64,000 nt of DNA from Candidatus Latescibacterota bacterium (GTDB taxonomy: Bacteria > JAAXHH01): assembly GCA_022822725.1 (NCBI GenBank), contig JAJEAN010000007.1, positions 2,367,045 through 2,431,044 of the forward strand, read 5' to 3'. The notes under the pieces were generated by a model. That model did no database searches, was not told where the DNA came from, and worked only from the letters and a program-made list of their open reading frames with translations. Both the position numbers and the translations under genes were made by a program. The stretch's first letter is position 1. Every line of letters starts with the position of its first letter. Shown here in pieces: positions 59,119-64,000 of this stretch.

Positions 59119-60570
59119 ATGCAACCCATCGCACTGGGATCGCAACGTGAACTTTTTGTAGATCCCTACCTGATCGACAGCCTTGAAGGCGCCCGGCTGC
59201 ACCTTTACGAACCCGTCCGGAAGGAGATGGTCTTTCGCGTTATTGAACCCCTGGAGAACGCCTGCACGGGGTGCTACAACCTGGTTCAGGCCGACGGTAA
59301 GATTATGGTGTACTACCGCGGCTATCATCCCACGACCAAGCACGAGGATCTGCCCGAGGGTTGGGCGCAGACGCAAACGACGAACCTGCTGGTCAGCGAG
59401 GACGGCATCCACTTCGAGCGGCCCAGCCTTGGGCTGGTGGAGGCGGAGGGTTCAAAGGACAATAACATCCTCATCCGGGGCTCACAGGCGCACAACTTCT
59501 GCGTCTTCCTGGACGGCAATCCGTCCGCGCCGCCCGAACAGCGTTTCAAGGCCGTCGGGGGGGAAGGGCACAACAGGCTCTTCGGCTTCGCATCCCCGGA
59601 CGGGCTGACCTGGAAACCGGTTCAGGAGGGTCCTTTGGCGATCACGGGCGCTTTCGACTCGGTGAACGTGCCATTGTGGGACGATTACGCGGGCTGCTAC
59701 CGCATCTTCAGCCGGTATTTCGAGCTGGACGAGGACGGCGAGCGCATCCGCGCCATTCAGAGCTGTACCTCGGACGACTTCATCCACTGGACCACGCCCG
59801 AATACCACGTGTACGGCGAAGGCGTCCCGCTTGAGCACTTCTATACCAACGCCACCACGCCATGTCCCGGCGCGGAGCACATCCTGCTTTCCTTCCCCAT
59901 GCGGTTCGTACCGGAGCGGACGAAGGACATCGAAGGCATGGATTACCCGGGCGGAGGCGTGTCCGACGCGGTGTTCATGTCGAGCCGGGACGGGGTCCAC
60001 TGGGACCGTTCGTTCATGGACGCCTGGCTGCGCCCCGGACCGGAAAAGCGCAATTGGACCCACCGCAACCAGACGCCGGCCGCGGGGATCATTCCCACGG
60101 CGCCGGACGAATGGTCGATGTACGTCGCTGAACACTATGGATGGGATACCAACGGCGTGCGGCGGGTGACGGTCCGCCCCCACGGCTTCGCGTCGGTACG
60201 GGCGGGTTACCACGGCGGCGAGCTGCTGACCAAACCCCTGACCTTCTCCGGATCGACGCTGTTCATCAACTACGCGACGTCGGCTGTGGGCAGCGTGTCC
60301 GTGGAAATCCAGGACGCGGAGGGACGGCCCCTGGACGGATTCGCCGCGGGGGATATGGACCCGATGTTCGGCGACGATCTTGACGTCCCGGTCGCGTGGC
60401 GGGGGAGCGGTGCCCAGGGCGGTGGCTTGGGTGCCCAGGGCGGTGGCTCGGGTGGCCTGGCCGGCCTGTCCGACCTGTCCGACCTGTCCCGCCTAAACGG
60501 GTCGCCGGTCCGCCTGCGCTTCGTGCTGAAGGACGCAGACCTGTTCTCGATCCGGTTCGGGGATGCCTGA
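59119..60570 (+). CDS. Glycoside-hydrolase-like five-bladed propeller protein (GH32/43/68 superfamily-like)
   Basis: The 483-residue protein begins MQPIALGSQRELFVDPYLIDS, a start common to planctomycete and related predicted glycosidases. Blades show repeated pairs such as YYRGYH, LLVSEDGIHFERPSLGL, FGFASPDGLTWKPVQEG, SCTSDDFIHWT and FMSSRDGVHWDRSF. A C-terminal beta-sandwich (FSGSTLFINYATSAVGSVSVEIQDAEG) is interrupted by a Gly-rich and LSD-rich insertion (about 432-458) from tandem repeats. No signal peptide. Catalytic acids cannot be assigned with confidence. AAAGGAAA precedes the ATG, and a good terminator follows. Confidence 0.75.
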   Translation: MQPIALGSQRELFVDPYLIDSLEGARLHLYEPVRKEMVFRVIEPLENACTGCYNLVQADGKIMVYYRGYHPTTKHEDLPEGWAQTQTTNLLVSEDGIHFERPSLGLVEAEGSKDNNILIRGSQAHNFCVFLDGNPSAPPEQRFKAVGGEGHNRLFGFASPDGLTWKPVQEGPLAITGAFDSVNVPLWDDYAGCYRIFSRYFELDEDGERIRAIQSCTSDDFIHWTTPEYHVYGEGVPLEHFYTNATTPCPGAEHILLSFPMRFVPERTKDIEGMDYPGGGVSDAVFMSSRDGVHWDRSFMDAWLRPGPEKRNWTHRNQTPAAGIIPTAPDEWSMYVAEHYGWDTNGVRRVTVRPHGFASVRAGYHGGELLTKPLTFSGSTLFINYATSAVGSVSVEIQDAEGRPLDGFAAGDMDPMFGDDLDVPVAWRGSGAQGGGLGAQGGGSGGLAGLSDLSDLSRLNGSPVRLRFVLKDADLFSIRFGDA

Positions 60571-60588
60571 CTGACTGGCTCGTGCAGT

Positions 60589-60632
60589 ATCCCGGTAGAC
60601 TAAATATGTCAACCGGGATTGTTATCTTTTTT
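60589..60632 (+). terminator. Rho-independent terminator after the GH-like gene
   Basis: Stem ATCCCGGT (60589-60596) pairs with ACCGGGAT (60612-60619) across a 15-nt loop; a T6 run at 60627-60632 follows 7 nt later. The clearest intrinsic terminator in the window. A second hairpin (AAGAACAA at 60652-60659 with TTGTTCTT at 60670-60677) lies just after. Confidence 0.75.
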
Positions 60633-60779
60633 AAGGAGTAATGACAAATAAAAGAACAATGGTGGCGATTTGTTCTTGTGTATTTCTGAGGCTACACAAC
60701 GAGGATTAGAACTAGAGGGAATCGCAAAATTGTCTGGAGTGTCTATGAAAATACGATCTAGTTAATTTTGTCAACGTCC

Positions 60780-61535
60780 TCAACTATTTACTTTGTTATC
60801 GGGAGGTTTCAAAACGGTATTTGTTAGTACATTCGCGAGAGTCTTAGGCTCTGTGTGTTTAAATATTCTCTGAACCTTAGAATCAAAAATACGGGCAGAA
60901 ACGATTTCCTTCTCGGGTATTACAACTGCGAAATCTCGCATAGTAAGATTTCGCTCATTTAACATTGATCTGTAGTTTTCACCGTACAATACACTGTATT
61001 TTGTGTCAATAACCAACTCAAGTGTGTCCTCTTTACGGTGTCCACTTAGTAAGGGTCGGATAGTTACATCGTGACCATCAAGGGCACCGATTCCAGTCTC
61101 CAATGGAGCTCCGATGTAAACCTTCTTGTTACGAAGTGTTATCTCTGCAAATTTTCTCCTTCTGGTACAGTCGTACAACAGAATCTCCATGAAGTTCCCA
61201 CTGGTTTTAGCAGCCATATATTCAGCTTTTTGCCTCGATATAAACAAATTCAGTGTCTTAGCTGCGAGGTAGCTTATAACAAAGGTAAACACAATATCAA
61301 TTTGAAACGATATTGGGACATGTTGCTTCCAAAAACCACTTACATCATAAATGTACGTGTTGATGGATGTTAGAATCAAAAGTCGAGTAAGAACATATAT
61401 AACCAGCCCTGTTATAGCTGAAAGAAACAGAACATGATAACCAGACTGACGTGCTATCTCGTATCGGTTCTTATGGCTCACCCTTAAATACAAATACCCA
61501 CACAGGGCTGGCAATATAATTAGTTCGAGACTCAT
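60780..61535 (-). CDS. Uncharacterised three-helix membrane protein with cytosolic beta-rich domain
   Basis: The 251-residue protein has hydrophobic segments at about 3-17, 33-56 and 74-97. A basic loop and a soluble domain follow with FAEITLRNKKVYIGAPLE, VTIRPLLSGHRKEDTLELVIDTKYSVLY and RDFAVVIPEKEIVSARIF. The pattern of a short strand with NKKVYIG resembles the small beta-barrel at the cytosolic end of some predicted membrane sensors (such as DUF6338-type proteins), but I cannot assign a family. The ATG overlaps the stop of a 56-codon gene (ATGA). Base composition is clearly more AT-rich than neighbours, suggesting recent acquisition. Confidence 0.7.
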   Translation of the reverse strand: MSLELIILPALCGYLYLRVSHKNRYEIARQSGYHVLFLSAITGLVIYVLTRLLILTSINTYIYDVSGFWKQHVPISFQIDIVFTFVISYLAAKTLNLFISRQKAEYMAAKTSGNFMEILLYDCTRRRKFAEITLRNKKVYIGAPLETGIGALDGHDVTIRPLLSGHRKEDTLELVIDTKYSVLYGENYRSMLNERNLTMRDFAVVIPEKEIVSARIFDSKVQRIFKHTEPKTLANVLTNTVLKPPDNKVNS

Positions 61536-61702
61536 CCTTCGTTCGTTGATTGATCCTGTTTAGGCAGTTCAATCATCTCGTCGATCTCCCTAATCTCTTT
61601 CTTAATCTCAGGAAGCTCGAAGTAAGCGTCCGCATCGACACTAAATCCACCATTTTTCCCGACTGTGATCTCGGGGACATCTTCCCATTTCTCATCTGGC
61701 AT
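61532..61702 (-). CDS. Small acidic protein, first gene of a two-gene operon
   Basis: This gene encodes 56 residues from the ATG at 61702, with GAGGT 5 nt upstream. The product begins MPDEKWEDVPEITVGKNGG and ends in a charged helix with EIKKEIREIDEMIELPK. It is acidic overall with no membrane helix. The stop (61534-61532) overlaps the start of the downstream membrane-protein gene by 4 nt, so the pair is probably translated together. Family unknown; an accessory or regulatory subunit of the membrane protein is a guess from coupling. Confidence 0.6.
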   Translation of the reverse strand: MPDEKWEDVPEITVGKNGGFSVDADAYFELPEIKKEIREIDEMIELPKQDQSTNEG

Positions 61703-62108
61703 TTGTACCTCGATTCACATTGGGGATTACCTATAATTATTGGGGGTATCGGGGAGCCATTTAGGGAGTATGTTTCTAAATTACCTTACCAGATACTTAG
61801 AGACAATAGTAAAATACCCACTTTCCGATCTGAACCCCGTACGGGGTTCAGATTTCATATTGAGACATAGTGTTATCGTTGACTGAAGGTTGGCATAAAC
61901 CCAGTAAACTCGATTCGACTTCGTCTTGTGACAAACAGCCAGCGTTCACTTTGATCGGATCATGTAGCTCAGGACTACAATGGTCGTTACACTGACTAGG
62001 CGTGTTTACACCGGTTGCTCGATTGCAAGCGTTCTCTCCATATTGTGTGAGTGTTAAATACTGCCCAGATTCAGATATGAATGAGACTACGCCGGATTCA
62101 CCGATATC
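61703..62108. other. 406-bp AT-richer intergenic region without a supported gene
   Basis: It contains the upstream region of the two-gene membrane operon and, at 61828-61853, a 26-bp perfect palindrome. No frame here has a ribosome site plus protein-like composition. A TATAAT on the plus strand (61732-61737) lacks a -35. Confidence 0.55.
61828..61853. repeat. 26-bp perfect palindrome
   Basis: The half ATCTGAACCCCGT (61828-61840) is followed with no spacer by its exact reverse complement ACGGGGTTCAGAT (61841-61853). Symmetry breaks at the next base on each side. It could be a terminator stem, an operator or a recombination site. Confidence 0.9.
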
Positions 62109-62981
62109 CTAATCCGCCTGAATCGTTTTTCCACGGAGCTTTCGGTAGATCGCCGGGGACATGGAGACGGTGACGAGCAGGGCGAGGGCGATGCCCAGGT
62201 TGATCAGGGCCGAGGAGCGCAGGGCGGCGCGCGTCACCTCGTCAATTTCGGCGCCGGCCAGGTAGACCTGCATCAGCGACGCCGCGGTATATGCGTAGAT
62301 GAAGGTTCCCGGTGTGATCCCGATCATCGTCGCCATCGCGAAATGGAGCTTGCGTATACCGGAGAGTCCGGCGGCGAAGTTCAGCACGTTGAAGGGGATG
62401 ACCGGGATGAGCCGGAGCTGGAGCATATGCAGGAACCCCTTGTTCCGGAGCCGGCGGTTGATCCGGTCGATGGGCCCTTTAATGTAGCGGGATATGAAAT
62501 CCCGGCCCAGGTACCGGGCCAGGTCGAAGGCGAGGTTGGCGCCGATGTTCGCGCCGATCATTACGTACAGCGTGCCCTCCAGGGCGCCGAAGGTGAAACC
62601 CGCGAAGAAGGTCAGGATCACCATCGGCAAACCCAGCACGGTGAGCAGGACATAGACGCCGATAAACACCAGGGGCGCCCACCAGAATCCCTCGATCGAC
62701 TCGAAGAACCCCTCCATCACGACGGGCTGGAGATAGTTGCCCAGGGGCGTGAAGCTGTAGGCCAGAAAGCCGGAAAAGGCGATCGCGAGCAGGATGACCG
62801 GCTTGACGATCTGACGCTTCCGGCCGGTGGTCTCGACGGTGGCCTGGGCTGCGCCCTCGACTGCGCCTGCGTCTTCGCCAGCACCCTTGGCTGCGCTCTC
62901 AGCGGCGTCCTCGGCTGCGCCCTCTCCAGTCCGTTCGCCTGTTCCTTCGCCTGTACCTTCGCCGGGGCCTAACTGCGACAC
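62109..62981 (-). CDS. VTT-domain (TVP38/TMEM64, DedA-superfamily-like) membrane protein
   Basis: In the 290-residue protein the GTG start is followed by about 50 low-complexity residues (GTGEGTGERTGEGAAEDAAES). Five or so membrane helices follow with the VTT signature GLPMVILTFFAGFTFGALEGTLYVMIGANIGANLAFDLARYLGR (about 117-160) and RLIPVIPFNVLNFAAGLSGI (about 189-208). The reentrant-loop residues (Pro-Asn, Gly) of the DedA/VTT superfamily are present. Members act in lipid transport or flipping in membranes; the substrate is not predictable. A later start inside the low-complexity stretch cannot be ruled out. Confidence 0.87.
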   Translation of the reverse strand: MSQLGPGEGTGEGTGERTGEGAAEDAAESAAKGAGEDAGAVEGAAQATVETTGRKRQIVKPVILLAIAFSGFLAYSFTPLGNYLQPVVMEGFFESIEGFWWAPLVFIGVYVLLTVLGLPMVILTFFAGFTFGALEGTLYVMIGANIGANLAFDLARYLGRDFISRYIKGPIDRINRRLRNKGFLHMLQLRLIPVIPFNVLNFAAGLSGIRKLHFAMATMIGITPGTFIYAYTAASLMQVYLAGAEIDEVTRAALRSSALINLGIALALLVTVSMSPAIYRKLRGKTIQAD

Positions 62982-63018
62982 GGCGCGATTGTTTTTTTCA
63001 TGGATCCATTCCGCTTAT

Positions 63019-63804
63019 TCACTGCGCGGGCTGTTCGTTGATGCCCCAGTCGTAGTGCAGGTAGTCCACGTCCACGTTTTTCCGTCTCAGCAGCGCGCGG
63101 GCCGCGTCATCGGGCACGTAGGGGGCGATGTAATCCAGGACCTCCCGCTGGTTCTTCCCGAAATCGTCCGCGTACCAGTCCATGATCGGTGAAAGCCAGA
63201 CGGTGTTTTCTTCCGGGTCGGCCCGGAACTTACCGGGATCGGCAAAAAAGACAAGGGTATTCGCCTTCATCTGCCGGTCCAGGTCACCAGCGGTAAACGC
63301 TTCGGTCATCAGCGGCGGGCATCCTATGGAGGCGCACACGAGGGCGAAATGGACCAGGGGTTCGTCCATCTTGCGCAGGATGTTGTGCTCGATGTCATCC
63401 AGCGAGTATTCCCTGCCCTGGATCTCGATCTTGTAATCCTTCCAGATGCTGTACCCGAGCAGGCTGACGTGATTCTTGATGCTGCTGGTGGGATAGAAGT
63501 GCAGCATCCCGCGGATCGTGAGCGCGTTGTAGGTGTTGATCCAGAAGGCGATGACCTCGTTCCGGTCCTTCAGACTTACGGGGTCCACGCCTTTGATCAT
63601 CTCCAGGTAGCCGTCCAGTGTGCCCACGTCGCGGGCCTTCCAGGTCCGGTAGTCGATCATGCCCCGGCCATCGACGTACTTCTTCAGCAGACCGTCGTAC
63701 ACGGAGTGATCCACCATTCCGCCTCCCTGCGCTTTGGCCGTCCCGGTAAACAGGACTGCAGCCAGTGCAACGGCCACCGGGATATGCCATCGTCTCGTTC
63801 GCAT
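63019..63804 (-). CDS. DUF547 domain protein, exported
   Basis: From the ATG at 63804 the protein is 261 residues with a clean signal peptide (RRWHIPVAVALAAVLFTGTAKAQ). The DUF547 domain has FWINTYNALTIRGMLHFYP, SLLGYSIWKDYKIEIQGREYSLDDIEHNILR, HFALVCASIGCPPLMTEAF (about 155-173; Cys pair) and LSPIMDWYADDF. The function of DUF547 is unknown; the Cys/His content suggests a papain-like or metal-related fold, but I do not assign an activity. The frame is open 30 codons further (to 63894) through repeated Arg-Met-Arg-Thr-Arg units that would spoil the signal peptide. Confidence 0.85.
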   Translation of the reverse strand: MRTRRWHIPVAVALAAVLFTGTAKAQGGGMVDHSVYDGLLKKYVDGRGMIDYRTWKARDVGTLDGYLEMIKGVDPVSLKDRNEVIAFWINTYNALTIRGMLHFYPTSSIKNHVSLLGYSIWKDYKIEIQGREYSLDDIEHNILRKMDEPLVHFALVCASIGCPPLMTEAFTAGDLDRQMKANTLVFFADPGKFRADPEENTVWLSPIMDWYADDFGKNQREVLDYIAPYVPDDAARALLRRKNVDVDYLHYDWGINEQPAQ

Positions 63805-63915
63805 CGATCCTGTGCGCAACTGTCGCGTGTACGCCGGCCTCGTACGCATCTGTCGCATTCGTATCAATCGCGTTCGCATCGGTCGTATTTCCATCGCTCG
63901 TGTCCCCTATTTCCC

Positions 63916-63944
63916 TTGCCCCGCATGCGGTTTTCTGCTATATT
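63916..63944 (+). promoter_or_regulatory. Promoter reading toward the right window edge
   Basis: TTGCCC at 63916-63921, a 17-bp spacer and TATATT at 63939-63944, with the same hexamers as the leuC promoter. It predicts a plus-strand gene starting beyond or just at 64000. Confidence 0.5.
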
Positions 63945-64000
63945 TCATTGACTTCCGCAACACGTTCCGCAGACCGGATTCATCCTCCCCAGGCGGTAAG

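Noticed and set aside
60641-60709. 22-codon ORF after the terminator (ATG preceded by AAGGAG)
   Set aside because: Spacing between AAGGAG and ATG is only 2 nt, the product has no recognisable feature, and it overlaps a hairpin. Possible but not supportable.
1-64000. tRNA, rRNA, IS elements and integrases
   Set aside because: I looked for cloverleaf-like GGTTCGANTCC ends, rRNA core sequences and transposase/integrase motifs and found none I could support.

Overview
The window is high-G+C DNA from what looks like a free-living Gram-negative-type bacterium. Evidence for an outer membrane is indirect: Sec signal peptides, a predicted DUF3187 envelope protein, a lipoprotein and an M1 peptidase with a signal peptide. 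The gene mix (a Na+-pumping decarboxylase, a TMEM260/DUF2723-like glycosyltransferase, creatininase and M81 families, and five 2-oxoglutarate/Fe(II)-type oxygenases in 64 kb) would suit an uncultured FCB-superphylum or Latescibacterota-like lineage. That placement is inference; no rRNA or tRNA gene is visible. Promoters resemble ordinary sigma-70 sites (TTGACA or TTGCCC, 17-18 bp, TAnnnT), and GTG and TTG starts are common.

Layout. 1-2.7 kb: a truncated Ldh-family dehydrogenase, then yggT-tsaB-rimI. 2.7-14.1 kb, minus strand: ribD, ribE, ribBA, ribH, nusB, a phosphoesterase, a DUF2723 membrane protein and three glycosyltransferases (riboflavin synthesis followed by envelope glycan genes). 14.2-15.2 kb: ilvE, divergent from ribD. 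15.2-20.9 kb, minus: oadG-oadB-oadA, DUF3187 and a PD40 propeller protein. 21-27.1 kb, plus: amidohydrolase, small membrane protein, msrA, M81 protein, PhyH oxygenase, HU and a TPR protein. 27.2-33.3 kb, minus: M1 peptidase, MerR-like regulator, der and a DUF512 radical-SAM protein. 33.6-39.7 kb, plus: leuC-leuD, a four-GAF histidine kinase and a receiver-PP2C phosphatase. 39.8-43.8 kb: GNAT, PhyH, creatininase, a P-loop protein and two AT-richer small membrane proteins. 43.8-48.5 kb: an aminotransferase divergent from a sugar ABC transporter whose binding protein is fused to its permease. 48.5-56.6 kb: oxygenases, a very acidic repeat lipoprotein, ferredoxin, SDR and pruA. 56.6-58.5 kb: two HNH endonucleases in one operon. 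58.8-64 kb: a small ORF, a GH-like propeller, an AT-richer two-gene membrane operon, a VTT-domain protein and a DUF547 protein.

The most striking property is window-wide: short tandem duplications (9-42 bp units). They lie in intergenic DNA, across or directly after stop codons, and in frame inside linkers and tails of conserved enzymes (RibH, RibD, LeuD, glycosyltransferase, ABC binding protein, GH-like protein). The extreme case is a lipoprotein with a Gly/Asp/Glu tract of about 380 residues. Other leads are the binding protein-permease fusion, the paired HNH proteins, a 56-aa/251-aa membrane operon beside a 26-bp perfect palindrome, and two promoters placed for leaderless mRNAs.
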